This document shows, in pieces, positions 27,417 through 35,445 of a stretch of DNA of 45,500 nt. This DNA is from Phenylobacterium sp. (GTDB lineage: Bacteria > Pseudomonadota > Alphaproteobacteria > Caulobacterales > Caulobacteraceae), in the NCBI RefSeq assembly GCF_030645195.1, contig NZ_JAUSLW010000089.1, forward strand, positions 1 through 45,500. Direction: 5' to 3'. Within the stretch, counting starts at the first letter, position 1. Each line of letters opens with the position of its first letter. Below the pieces are notes generated by a model. It made no database searches. It saw only the letters and a list, made by a program, of their open reading frames with translations, and had not been told where the DNA came from. Position numbers and translations under genes: made by a program.

Positions 27417-28135
27417 TCCTCTATCCCGCGATCGACTTGAAGGATGGCCAGTGCGTGCGCGTGCTGCACGGTGACCTGACCACCGCCACCGTCTTCAACG
27501 CCTCCCCCGCCGACCAGGCCCGGCAGTTCGTGGAGTCTGGCTTCCACTGGGTCCACGTGGTGGACCTCAACGGCGCCGTCCAGGGCCGGGCGATCAATGA
27601 GAAGGCCGTCGAGGCCATCCTCGAGAACGTCTCCATCCCCGTCCAGCTGGGGGGCGGCATCCGCTCGATGAAGGACATCGAGCGCTGGATCGAGGCCGGG
27701 GTCTCCCGGGTGATCCTGGGCACCATCGCCGTCACCGATCCCGAGATCGTCAAGGCCGCGGCCCGCGAATGGCCCGAGCAGATCGCCGTCAGCGTCGATG
27801 TCCGCAAGGGCAAGGTGGCGACGCAGGGCTGGACCGAGAGCTCCGACCTCGACGCCGTCACCGTCTCCAAGCGTTTCGAGGACGCCGGGGTCGGCGCCCT
27901 GATCATCACCGACATCGACCGCGACGGCACGGTGATGGGCTTCAATGTCGAGGCCTTCGGGGCCATCGCCGACGCGGTCAATATCCCGGTGATCGCCGCC
28001 GGCGGCCTGGCCAGCGTCGACGACATCGTCCGGCTGCGGGCCCGCAAGGGCGTTCCGATCGCCGGCGCGGTCCTGGGCCGGGCCCTCTACAACGGCGCCA
28101 TCAGCCCTTCCGAAGCCCTGAAGGTCGCCGCCTGA
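27413..28135 (+). CDS. hisA: Phosphoribosylformimino-AICAR-phosphate isomerase, HisA
   Basis: About 240 residues, a TIM barrel with the first catalytic Asp in [14 protein letters not shown] and the second in [12 protein letters not shown]. It isomerises ProFAR. I prefer the TTG at 27413: it overlaps the hisH stop (TTGA), has GGAG at 27401-27404 eight bases before it, and gives the usual N-terminus [13 protein letters not shown] at 27404 would add three residues but has no ribosome site. The stop overlaps the hisF ATG by one base. Confidence 0.93.
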   Translation: MILYPAIDLKDGQCVRVLHGDLTTATVFNASPADQARQFVESGFHWVHVVDLNGAVQGRAINEKAVEAILENVSIPVQLGGGIRSMKDIERWIEAGVSRVILGTIAVTDPEIVKAAAREWPEQIAVSVDVRKGKVATQGWTESSDLDAVTVSKRFEDAGVGALIITDIDRDGTVMGFNVEAFGAIADAVNIPVIAAGGLASVDDIVRLRARKGVPIAGAVLGRALYNGAISPSEALKVAA

Positions 28136-28932
28136 TGCTCAAGGTTCGCGTCATCCCCTGCCTGGACGTCAAGGGCGGCCGCGTGGTGAAGGGCGTGAAC
28201 TTCGTGGCCCTGCGCGACGCCGGCGATCCGGTGGAACAGGCGAGGGCCTATGACGCCGCCGGCGCCGACGAGCTGATGTTCCTCGACATCACCGCCAGCC
28301 ACGAGCGGCGCGGCGCCATCCTCGACGTCATCGCCCGCACCGCCGATGTCTGCTTCATGCCGCTCTCGGTCGGCGGCGGCATCCGCGAGGTGGCCGACGC
28401 CCGCCGGCTGCTGCTGGCCGGGGCCGACAAGATTTCCGTCAACACCGCCGCGGTGGAGAACCGCGACCTGATCAGCGCCTGCGCCGACGCCTTCGGCTCC
28501 CAGGCCGTGGTGGTGGCCATCGACGCCAAGCACGGGACGTCGCGGACCGGGTCGGGCGGCCGCAACGACGGCTGGGAGGTCTATACCTATGGCGGCCGCA
28601 CCGCGACGGGCCTGGACGTGGTGGACTACGCCGTCGAGGCCGTGAAGCGCGGCGCCGGCGAGATCCTGCTGACCTCCATGGACCGCGACGGCGCCAAGAC
28701 CGGCTACGACATCGACCTGCTGCACGCCGTCACCAGCGCCGTGAACGTGCCGGTGATCGCCTCGGGCGGCGCCGGCAATGCGGCCCACATGGTCGAGGCC
28801 GTGGTCAAGGGCGGCGCCGACGCCGTCCTGGCCGCCTCGATCTTCCACTTCGGGGACGTTTCCATCGGCGAGGTCAAGCGCGCCATGGCGAAGGCCCATA
28901 TTCCTGTCCGCCTGACGGAGACCGCCGCATGA
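28135..28932 (+). CDS. hisF: Imidazole glycerol phosphate synthase cyclase subunit, HisF
   Basis: 265 residues, a TIM barrel. Catalytic Asp11 is in IPCLDVKGG and Asp130 in VVAIDAKHG, followed by the usual loop [10 protein letters not shown]. With HisH it makes imidazoleglycerol phosphate and AICAR. The ATG shares its first base with the hisA stop, and its own stop overlaps the hisE start (ATGA), so hisA, hisF and hisE are translationally coupled. Confidence 0.95.
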   Translation: MLKVRVIPCLDVKGGRVVKGVNFVALRDAGDPVEQARAYDAAGADELMFLDITASHERRGAILDVIARTADVCFMPLSVGGGIREVADARRLLLAGADKISVNTAAVENRDLISACADAFGSQAVVVAIDAKHGTSRTGSGGRNDGWEVYTYGGRTATGLDVVDYAVEAVKRGAGEILLTSMDRDGAKTGYDIDLLHAVTSAVNVPVIASGGAGNAAHMVEAVVKGGADAVLAASIFHFGDVSIGEVKRAMAKAHIPVRLTETAA

Positions 28933-29264
28933 GCCGTTTTTCCGAGACCCTGGAGCGCCTGGCCGCCACCATCGAGGACCGCAAGGGCGCCAGCCCCGAA
29001 AGCTCCTACACCGCCAAGCTGCTGTCGGAAGGCGTCGAGCGCGCCGCCAAGAAGCTGGGGGAGGAGGCCGTCGAGGTGGTGATCTCCGCCGTCCAGAAGG
29101 ACAAGGACGGCCTGGCCGCCGAGAGCGCCGACCTGATGTACCACTTCCTGGTGGTGCTGGCGGCCGCCGACGTCAGCCTCGACGACGTCGCCGCCTGGCT
29201 GGAAAGCCGCGAGGGCCGCTCAGGCCTGGAGGAGAAGGCCTGGCGGCACAGGTCGGAGACCTGA
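28929..29264 (+). CDS. hisE: Phosphoribosyl-ATP pyrophosphatase, HisE
   Basis: 111 residues, all-alpha MazG-like fold: [20 protein letters not shown], then [14 protein letters not shown] and [13 protein letters not shown], with the metal-binding E-x-x-E and D positions. It hydrolyses PR-ATP, the second step of histidine synthesis. It is not fused to HisI, whose gene is not in the window. It is the last gene of the operon and is followed by a palindromic repeat. Confidence 0.94.
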   Translation: MSRFSETLERLAATIEDRKGASPESSYTAKLLSEGVERAAKKLGEEAVEVVISAVQKDKDGLAAESADLMYHFLVVLAAADVSLDDVAAWLESREGRSGLEEKAWRHRSET

Positions 29265-29270
29265 GGTCTA

Positions 29271-29410
29271 GCGCCTCCTCTCCCGCTTGCGGGAGAGGGT
29301 AGGGTGAGGGCTTTTTCCGAAGTTCCGTGACCCCTCAGAGGCCGAGACGCGCAGCCCTGCTGCGCGCGCCCTCACCCATCCTCTCCCCCTGAACGGGGAG
29401 AGGAGAAGCG
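29271..29410. repeat. Palindromic intergenic repeat, family B copy 1
   Basis: The left arm has CTCTCCCGCTTGCGGGAGAG (29279-29298), itself a hairpin, then GGGTGAGGG. The right arm has CCCTCACCC (29370-29378) then CTCTCCCCCTGAACGGGGAG at 29381-29400. The whole can fold into a long stem between the convergent ends of hisE and the next gene; a role as a two-way terminator is possible. It is related in layout to 37911-38067. Confidence 0.8.
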
Positions 29411-30037
29411 CTAAAACGGCCACCAGCTCCAGAACCAGGTGACGATCCGGGCCCAGAGGCCGTCGAAGGAGAAGCCGATGGCCTTTTCCACCGGACCCTT
29501 GGGCGGCTCGGGGACGAACCAGCTCGGCGCGGCCGGCGGGGCGCAGTTCATGCGCATGCCCACCCCCTTCAGATAGCCGCGGCGGATCTCGCCGGCGCGG
29601 ATGGCGGCCTGGACCTTCTTGTCGTGGCGCGCGGCGCCGGTCAGCTTGCGCACCCAGCCCCGGAAGGGCAGCAGGCCGCCGCTCTCGCTGCGCACCTCCG
29701 AGATCCCGGCGTCCTTGATCGCCCCGCCAACCTTCTGGGCCCGGGTGCGGGTGTCGGGCGCCGGCGCCTCGTCCAGGTCGGGGCCCAGGGCGGCGTCCAG
29801 GCGTCCGATCTCGGCGGCGATGGGTTCGCAGCGCGACAGGCCCGCCAGGTCATAGGGATCGGCCCGGGCGCGGGAGAGCACGTCGGGAATGCCCTTCTGC
29901 TTGAGATTGAGGTCCTCGAGGGGGGCCAGGGCCGCGTCGCGGAAGGTGTCCTTGTCCTGCATGACGCCGCGATCGGCGGCCTGGGCCCCCGCAGCGGACA
30001 AAAGAGTGACGGTGACGGCGAAAGCAGCGGCGCGCAT
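29411..30037 (-). CDS. Exported protein of unknown function
   Basis: 208 residues. A signal peptide covers 1-20 (MRAAAFAVTVTLLSAAGAQA). The mature part contains LNLKQKGIPDVLSRARADPY, a central GGAIKDAGISEVRSESGGLL, and a C-terminal hydrophobic, Trp-rich tail (WARIVTWFWSWWPF) that could anchor it to a membrane. Two Cys residues (in SRCEPI and MNCAPP) could form a disulfide. I do not recognise a family. It is divergent from the CPBP protease gene by 47 bases. Confidence 0.75.
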   Translation of the reverse strand: MRAAAFAVTVTLLSAAGAQAADRGVMQDKDTFRDAALAPLEDLNLKQKGIPDVLSRARADPYDLAGLSRCEPIAAEIGRLDAALGPDLDEAPAPDTRTRAQKVGGAIKDAGISEVRSESGGLLPFRGWVRKLTGAARHDKKVQAAIRAGEIRRGYLKGVGMRMNCAPPAAPSWFVPEPPKGPVEKAIGFSFDGLWARIVTWFWSWWPF

Positions 30038-30084
30038 GGCGCCACCATAGTCGAGCTCGGCGGCGCGCGCTAACCTGCGCCCTC

Positions 30085-31008
30085 ATGATCCCCGCCCTCG
30101 ACGTGCTTGCCGGCCGCGCGACCCCGCCCTTCCTGGCGCAGACGACGCCCCGCGACCGCAGGGGGCGCTGGGTGGCGCTGATGGCGGTGGCGGGACCCGT
30201 GGCCGCCCTCGCCATGAGCCTGCTGGTGGTCCTGGTCCTGATCTTCGCCGGTCACCTGGGCCTGCCCCTCAACGTCATTGGCGGCGAGCTGGCCGACCTG
30301 CCGCGCCTGCTGAAGTCCAGCGTCTACATCTTCGAGGTGGGGATCGGCCTGGCGGCGGCGGCGGCGGGCCTGCTGCTGGCCGCGCGGCTGATCTTCCGCC
30401 GGCCCTTCCGCAGCTGGATCACCGTGGCGCCCCGCTTCCGCTGGGACGTCCTGGCCTGGGGCGCGGCGGCGGGTGTCATCGCCATCATGGTGCTGAACCT
30501 GATTTCGGTCTTCATGCCCCAGGGCGCCGGCGAGGCGCCGATCCTCGACGCCGGCGAACCCCTGACCCAGCGCCTGGCCTATGTGGCCGCCTCCAGCCTC
30601 GGCTTCCTGATCGCCGCCTGGGCCGAGGAGGTGGTGTTCCGCGGCTACCTGCTGCAGCAGGTGGGCGCCTTCACCCGCCGGGTCTGGCTGGTCCTGCTGA
30701 TCAACGGCCTGGTCTTCGCCCTCTTCCACCTGGAGTTCGATCCGGGGGCCTTGGCGGCGCGGGCCCTGCTGGGGGCCGTCTTCGCCTGGGCGACCTTGAG
30801 GCTGGGCGGCCTGGAGTTCGGGATCGGCGCCCACGCCGCCCAGAACCTGGGGGTGGCCCTGTTCGGCGAGGTCCTGCTGCCGGGCTCGCCGGAAACCACC
30901 GTCAAGCTCGCCGACCTCGGCTACGAGGTGGTGCTGGCGGTGACCATCGTGGCCTGCGTGGAATGGCTGTATCGGCGGCGGACCCTGGTGGTTCCGGCCC
31001 TGGCCTAG
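30085..31008 (+). CDS. CPBP (Abi/Rce1) family intramembrane glutamic endopeptidase
   Basis: 307 residues with about eight membrane segments. All three family motifs are intact: Glu181-Glu182-x3-Arg186 in WAEEVVFRGYLL, His215 in FALFHLEF, and His250-x3-Asn254 in GAHAAQN. Bacterial members cleave within membranes or act in bacteriocin immunity-like roles; the substrate is unknown here. There is no peptide or bacteriocin gene nearby. The gene is followed by palindromic repeat family A. Confidence 0.88.
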   Translation: MIPALDVLAGRATPPFLAQTTPRDRRGRWVALMAVAGPVAALAMSLLVVLVLIFAGHLGLPLNVIGGELADLPRLLKSSVYIFEVGIGLAAAAAGLLLAARLIFRRPFRSWITVAPRFRWDVLAWGAAAGVIAIMVLNLISVFMPQGAGEAPILDAGEPLTQRLAYVAASSLGFLIAAWAEEVVFRGYLLQQVGAFTRRVWLVLLINGLVFALFHLEFDPGALAARALLGAVFAWATLRLGGLEFGIGAHAAQNLGVALFGEVLLPGSPETTVKLADLGYEVVLAVTIVACVEWLYRRRTLVVPALA

Positions 31009-31059
31009 GGGCGAGGCGCCCTACGCCGGACCCCGCGCGCAGTCTCGGTTCGAACAATC

Positions 31060-31158
31060 CCGTCATCCCGGACGGCCGCCAGGCCGATCCGGGACCCAGG
31101 GGCCGAGATCAATCCCCCTGGGTCCCGGCTCTCCGCTTCGCTGCGGCCGGGATGACGT
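31060..31158. repeat. Dispersed palindromic repeat, family A copy 2
   Basis: The outer pair CGTCATCCCGG (31061-31071) and CCGGGATGACG (31147-31157) is perfect, with inner GGGACCCAGGGG and CCCCCTGGGTCCC also inverted. It matches the copy at 20195-20298 in order, spacing and sequence of the arms. It sits between convergent genes and ends 20 bases before the PHA-system gene stop. Confidence 0.85.
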
Positions 31159-31178
31159 GGAGGAGGGGCCAGGCGCCC

Positions 31179-31487
31179 CTACTTCAGCAGCAGCTGGCCT
31201 TCCTTCTGGACGCGACCCTTGATCTTGCCGGCGATGAGGGCGAGCACGTTGGGCAGGTTGATGGTCATGTGGACCGCGGCGTCCAGCACCTCCAGGTGGC
31301 CGGTGACGTTCTGGCCCATGGCCGCGACGGCGAAGTCCATGCGGTCGCCGGTCCAGCTCTTGGTGAGCGCCTTGGCCGCGGCCTCGCCGAACTGCTGGCT
31401 GATCTTGCCGAAGCCCTCCTCGATCCGCTGGCGCGCCACGGCGCGGCCCAGGTCGTGGGGAATGGTGATGGTGATCGGCTTGCTCAT
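31179..31487 (-). CDS. Polyhydroxyalkanoic acid system family protein
   Basis: 102 residues matching the PHA granule-associated small protein family: SKPITITIPHDLGRAVARQR, then GNVTGHL-like strands (MGQNVTGHLEVLDAAVHMTI) and a helical end. Family members are linked to polyhydroxyalkanoate granules by association; the molecular function is not established. The start at 31487 is MSKPITITIPH; a longer frame upstream has no family character. It is divergent from the PQQ dehydrogenase gene. Confidence 0.82.
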   Translation of the reverse strand: MSKPITITIPHDLGRAVARQRIEEGFGKISQQFGEAAAKALTKSWTGDRMDFAVAAMGQNVTGHLEVLDAAVHMTINLPNVLALIAGKIKGRVQKEGQLLLK

Positions 31488-31674
31488 GTCGGGCCCTTCT
31501 GACTGACATCCATAACGGCGCAGATGGGGATCGGGTCCAGCCGGAACAAAGGCCGCCTCGCCGATAGTTGCAGAAGGTCGGCGGCCCGGCCGGGCGCCAC
31601 CGCTCGTCCCGGCGGTCCCGCCGCTCGTCCCTGAAGGCTTTCCCGATCGGCTTCGGCGCGGGCTAGGCTGGGGC

Positions 31675-33585
31675 ATGACCCGACACGCCCTCGCCCTGCT
31701 CGCCACCGCCAGCCTCGCCGCCTGTTCCGCGCCCCGCGCCGCGCCGGCCCCGGAAGCCGGATGGGCCCACTATGGCGGCGACGCCGGCGGCCAACGCTAT
31801 TCCCCCGCCCGCCAGATCACGCCGGACAATGTCGCGCGGCTGAAGCCCGCCTGGCGCTTCTCCACCAGCGACATGGCCAGCAAGGGCGCGGCCATGGAAC
31901 GCGCCGCCTTCGAGGTGACCCCGATCCTGGCGGCGGGCCGGCTCTATCTGTGTTCCCCCTTCAACGAGGCCAGCGCCATCGACCCGGGGACCGGCAAGGC
32001 CCTGTGGCGCTTCGATCCCAAGCTGAAGCTCGGGATCGGCTATCCCAACGACTACAACTGCCGGGGCCTGGCCTATTGGAGGAACCCCGCCGTCCCGCCC
32101 ACGGCTCCCTGCGCCGAGCGGATCTTCATGAACACCAACGACCGGCGGCTGTTCGCCCTCGACGCCGCCACCGGCAGGGCCTGCCCGGGCTTTGGCCAGG
32201 ACGGCATGGTCGCGGTCATGCCCGCCCTGGACGATCCCGGCGCCGCCCAGATCACCTCGCCCCCCGTGGTGGTGGCCGGCGTGGTGGTGGTGGGCTCCTC
32301 CATCGACGACAACCAGAAGGTCGACGAGCTCTCCGGCGCCGTGCGCGGCTTCGACGCCGTCACCGGGGCGCTGAAGTGGAGCTTCGACCCCCTGGCCAGC
32401 GCCCGGCCCGGGATCCGCGCCGGCGCCGCCAATGTCTGGGCGCCGATGTCGGCCGACGAGACCCGCGGCCTGGTCTTCCTGCCCACTTCCAGCGCCAGCC
32501 CTGACTTCTACGGCGCGGCAAGGCCAGGCGCTGGCGGGCACGCCAATTCGGTGGTGGCGCTGCACGCCGCCACCGGCCAGGTGGCCTGGGCCTTCCAGAC
32601 CACCCACCACGACGTCTGGGACTACGACCTGCCGGCCCAGCCGACCCTGGCCACGGTGACCTACAAGGGCGCGACCTCGCCCGCCGTGATCCAGACCACC
32701 AAGCAGGGCCTGCTCTTCACCCTGAACCGCGACACCGGCGCCCCGGTCATCCCGGTGGTGGAGCGGCCGGTTCCCCAGGGCGGGGCCCTGGGGGAGACCC
32801 TGTCCCCCACCCAGCCCTTCCCGGTGGCGCCGGCCTCGCTCGCCCCCAACCGCATCGCGCCCCAGGATGCCTTCGGCCTGACGCCCTGGGACCGGGGCGC
32901 CTGTCGTCGGCTACTGGAGGGCGCCCGGAACCAGGGGCTCTACACCCCGCCCACCACCCAGGGGACGATCATCTATCCCTTCACCGGCGGCGGCTCGAAC
33001 TGGGGCGGGATCGCCTTCGATCCGGGCCGCCAGGTGGTCTATGCCAACACCTCCAGCGCCCTGCACAAGGTGACCCTGATCCCGGCGGAACAGGTGAAAG
33101 CCGCCAAGGCCGCCCAGCCGGATCTGGAGATCAGTCCCAATACAGGCGCCCGCTACGGCATGAAGCGCGAGCTGCTGCGCTCGCCGCTGGGCCTGCCCTG
33201 CAACCCGCCGCCCTGGGGGGAGCTGTCGGCCATCGACATGCACGACGGCAAGGTGCTGTGGCGCGTGCCCCTGGGGACCACGCGGGACCTGGCGCCCGGC
33301 TCGCAGCTCTTCATGCGCGGAACCGGCACGCCCAATTTCGGCGGGCCCATCGTCACCGGGGGCGGCCTGGTCTTCATCGGCGCGGCCATGGACAACTATC
33401 TGCGCGCCTTCGACGCCCGCTCGGGCAAGGTGCTCTGGAAGGGTCGGCTGCCGGCCGGGGGCCAGGCCACGCCCATGACCTATGTCTGGAAGGGCCGCCA
33501 GTACGTGGTGATCGCCGCGGGCGGCCATTCCAAGAGCGATACCAAGCGCGGCGACCAGCTGGTGGCCTTCGCCCTGCCGCAATAG
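31675..33585 (+). CDS. PQQ-dependent (quinoprotein) dehydrogenase, lipoprotein form
   Basis: 636 residues. A lipobox LAAC places the mature N-terminal Cys at residue 17, so it should be lipid-anchored and periplasmic. The eight-bladed propeller repeats begin at GWAHYGGDAGGQRYSPARQI. Typical segments are FQTTHHDVWDYDLPAQPTL, NWGGIAFDPGRQVVYAN, GTPNFGGPIVTGGGLVFIGA and AGGQATPMTY, all characteristic of membrane glucose dehydrogenase-type quinoproteins. Unlike E. coli Gcd there is no N-terminal membrane domain. It oxidises a sugar or alcohol and passes electrons to ubiquinone or cytochrome; the substrate is not certain. Confidence 0.87.
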   Translation: MTRHALALLATASLAACSAPRAAPAPEAGWAHYGGDAGGQRYSPARQITPDNVARLKPAWRFSTSDMASKGAAMERAAFEVTPILAAGRLYLCSPFNEASAIDPGTGKALWRFDPKLKLGIGYPNDYNCRGLAYWRNPAVPPTAPCAERIFMNTNDRRLFALDAATGRACPGFGQDGMVAVMPALDDPGAAQITSPPVVVAGVVVVGSSIDDNQKVDELSGAVRGFDAVTGALKWSFDPLASARPGIRAGAANVWAPMSADETRGLVFLPTSSASPDFYGAARPGAGGHANSVVALHAATGQVAWAFQTTHHDVWDYDLPAQPTLATVTYKGATSPAVIQTTKQGLLFTLNRDTGAPVIPVVERPVPQGGALGETLSPTQPFPVAPASLAPNRIAPQDAFGLTPWDRGACRRLLEGARNQGLYTPPTTQGTIIYPFTGGGSNWGGIAFDPGRQVVYANTSSALHKVTLIPAEQVKAAKAAQPDLEISPNTGARYGMKRELLRSPLGLPCNPPPWGELSAIDMHDGKVLWRVPLGTTRDLAPGSQLFMRGTGTPNFGGPIVTGGGLVFIGAAMDNYLRAFDARSGKVLWKGRLPAGGQATPMTYVWKGRQYVVIAAGGHSKSDTKRGDQLVAFALPQ

Positions 33586-33589
33586 GGAA

Positions 33590-33613
33590 CCTCGGGGTCC
33601 GGGCGGGTTTTTT
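33590..33613 (+). terminator. Possible weak terminator after the PQQ dehydrogenase gene
   Basis: A GC-rich stretch with a short AACC/GGTT stem ends in six T residues (33608-33613). The stem is poor, so this is only a candidate. Confidence 0.25.
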
Positions 33614-33652
33614 CGCTGGCGCGCAGCCCCGCGCCCGGTGAAACCTGGCGGC

Positions 33653-34921
33653 ATGACCCTGACCACCCGCGTTCTCATCGGCCTCGTCGCCGGTCTCGCC
33701 GCCGGCGCCGCCATCGCGGCCTACGCCCCAGGCTTGGTCCCGCAGATCATCGCCGTGGCCGAGCCGGCGGGGGGACTCTGGCTCGACGCCCTGAGGATGA
33801 CCATCATCCCGCTCGTCTTCGCCCTGCTGGTGACCGGGGTGTCCCAGGCCGCCGACACCGCCCGGGCCGGGGGGGACGCGGCCCGGACGCTGGGCCTGTT
33901 CGCCGTCCTGCTGGTGGCCTCGGCCGCCTTCGCCGCCATCGCCACCCCGGCCCTGCTGGCCATCTGGCCGGCCCCGGCCGAGGCCGCCCAGGCCCTGCGC
34001 GCCGCGGCCCACGCCGCGAATGGGCAGATTCCGCCCACGCCGACCATCGAGGCCATGCTCAAGAGCTTCATCCCCACCAATCCGGTCCAGGTCGCCGCCG
34101 AGGGGGCCATGGCGCCCCTGGTGGTCTTCGCCCTGGTCTTCGGCCTGGCCGCCACCCGCATCGCCGCCGAGCATCGGGCCAGCCTGCTGGGGTTCTTCGC
34201 CGCGGTGAAGGACACCATGATGGTCCTGGTCCACTGGGTGCTGTGGGCCGCCCCCTTCGGGGTGTTCGCGCTGGCCCTGGTCACCGGGGCCCGGACCGGG
34301 CTGGGGGCGGTGGGGATCCTCGGCCACTATGTGATCGTGGTCTCCATCATGTGCCTGAGCATGGCTGCGGTCGCGGTGATCCTGGCCGTGGTGTTCGGCC
34401 GCGTGCCCTTCATGGCCTTCCTGCGCGCCATGATCCCGGTGGAGGCCGTGGCCATCTCCACCCAGTCGTCGCTGGCCTCCCTGCCGGCCATGCTCGACAC
34501 CGCCGAGCGGCTGGGGGTTCCCGACAAGGTGCGTGGCATGGTCCTGCCCATGGCCGTGGCCCTGTTCCGCATGACCAGCCCGGCCGGCAACATGGCCGTG
34601 GTGATCTATGTGGCCCACATCTACGGCGTGGCGCTCAGCCCGCTGGTCCTCGCGGTCGGGGTGCTGGTGGCCGCCACGGTCAGCCTGGCGGCGGTCGGCA
34701 TCGCCAGCGCGGTGACCTTCTTCACCACGCTGGGGCCCATCTCCATGGCCATGGGGGTGCCGATGGAGCTCCTGCCCTTGCTGCTGGCGGTGGAGACCCT
34801 GCCCGACATCTCGCGCACCATCGGCAACGTCACCGCCGACGTCGCCGTCACCACCATGGCCGCCGAATGGAGCCTGGAGGAGGACGCGCAGGAGGAACTG
34901 CCGGTGAGCGAGGGGGTCTAG
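33653..34921 (+). CDS. Dicarboxylate/amino acid:cation symporter (DAACS) family protein
   Basis: 422 residues with about eight membrane helices and the re-entrant loops of the GltPh/DctA fold. The Ser-rich loop is STQSSLASLPAML (HP1). In the seventh helix region the usual NMDGT motif is replaced by FRMTSPAGNMAVVIY, so cation and substrate binding may differ from DctA. The ATG 33653 and an upstream GTG 33638 are both possible starts; neither has a strong ribosome site. The C-terminus is acidic (EEDAQEELPVSEG). The gene overlaps the convergent smr gene by 4 bases. Confidence 0.85.
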   Translation: MTLTTRVLIGLVAGLAAGAAIAAYAPGLVPQIIAVAEPAGGLWLDALRMTIIPLVFALLVTGVSQAADTARAGGDAARTLGLFAVLLVASAAFAAIATPALLAIWPAPAEAAQALRAAAHAANGQIPPTPTIEAMLKSFIPTNPVQVAAEGAMAPLVVFALVFGLAATRIAAEHRASLLGFFAAVKDTMMVLVHWVLWAAPFGVFALALVTGARTGLGAVGILGHYVIVVSIMCLSMAAVAVILAVVFGRVPFMAFLRAMIPVEAVAISTQSSLASLPAMLDTAERLGVPDKVRGMVLPMAVALFRMTSPAGNMAVVIYVAHIYGVALSPLVLAVGVLVAATVSLAAVGIASAVTFFTTLGPISMAMGVPMELLPLLLAVETLPDISRTIGNVTADVAVTTMAAEWSLEEDAQEELPVSEGV

Positions 34922-35445
34922 GCCCGGCTCTTCCGCTTCAGGGCCACATAGAGCGCCCCCTCGCCGCCGTGCGTGCGGTGGGCCTCGGAGATGCCAGCCA
35001 CCACCTCGCGCAGGGCCGGGCTCGACAGCCATTCCGGGGTCATGCGCCGCAGCACCCCGCCGCCGCGGGCCCCCTTGCCGGTGATCACCAGCACCGCGCG
35101 GTCGCCGCGGTTCCAGGCGCCGAGGACGAATCCCTCCAGCGCCGCCTTGGCCTGCATCTGATCCATGCCGTGCAGGTCGATGCGGCCGCCGATCGCCTCG
35201 CGCTCCTTGGCGATGCGCTGCTTGCGGCGCGGCTCGATGTCCTCGGGCCCGAGCCAGGGGTGGGCGGGACGCTTCGGCGCGGGCTTCTCGGGGATGGGGA
35301 TGCGGGCGGCGGGCGCGTTGTGGTCGATCTGGGCGGCGAGGGCGTCACGTTCGGCCTTGGAGACCGCGCGACCGGGCATGGGGTGGACCGTGGCGGCCAC
35401 CATGGACCAGAGGCGCAGTTCGTCGGGCCGGACCGGCCGCTTCAC
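34918..35445 (-). CDS. Smr-domain (MutS2 C-terminal-like) protein
   Basis: 175 residues from GTG 35445, which overlaps the mltA stop (GTGA). The C-terminal half is a Smr domain: RIDLHGMDQMQAKAALEGFV, then AVLVITGKGARGGGVLR and a C-terminal GGEGALYVALKRK. Smr domains are nuclease or nucleic-acid-binding modules. The N-terminal part is basic and Pro-rich and low in complexity. It is probably co-transcribed with mltA. Stand-alone Smr proteins (for example YdaL/SmrA/SmrB types) act on DNA or stalled ribosomes; which applies here is unknown. Confidence 0.87.
   Translation of the reverse strand: MKRPVRPDELRLWSMVAATVHPMPGRAVSKAERDALAAQIDHNAPAARIPIPEKPAPKRPAHPWLGPEDIEPRRKQRIAKEREAIGGRIDLHGMDQMQAKAALEGFVLGAWNRGDRAVLVITGKGARGGGVLRRMTPEWLSSPALREVVAGISEAHRTHGGEGALYVALKRKSRA

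Noticed and set aside
30085-31008. The CPBP protease as part of an abortive-infection or bacteriocin-immunity system
   Set aside because: No partner toxin, peptide precursor, transporter or phage-like gene lies nearby, so only the protease family is claimed.
33374-35032. A 552-codon minus-strand frame opposite the DAACS transporter gene
   Set aside because: It is low-complexity Gly/His/Gln-rich and is the shadow of a strongly coding plus-strand gene.
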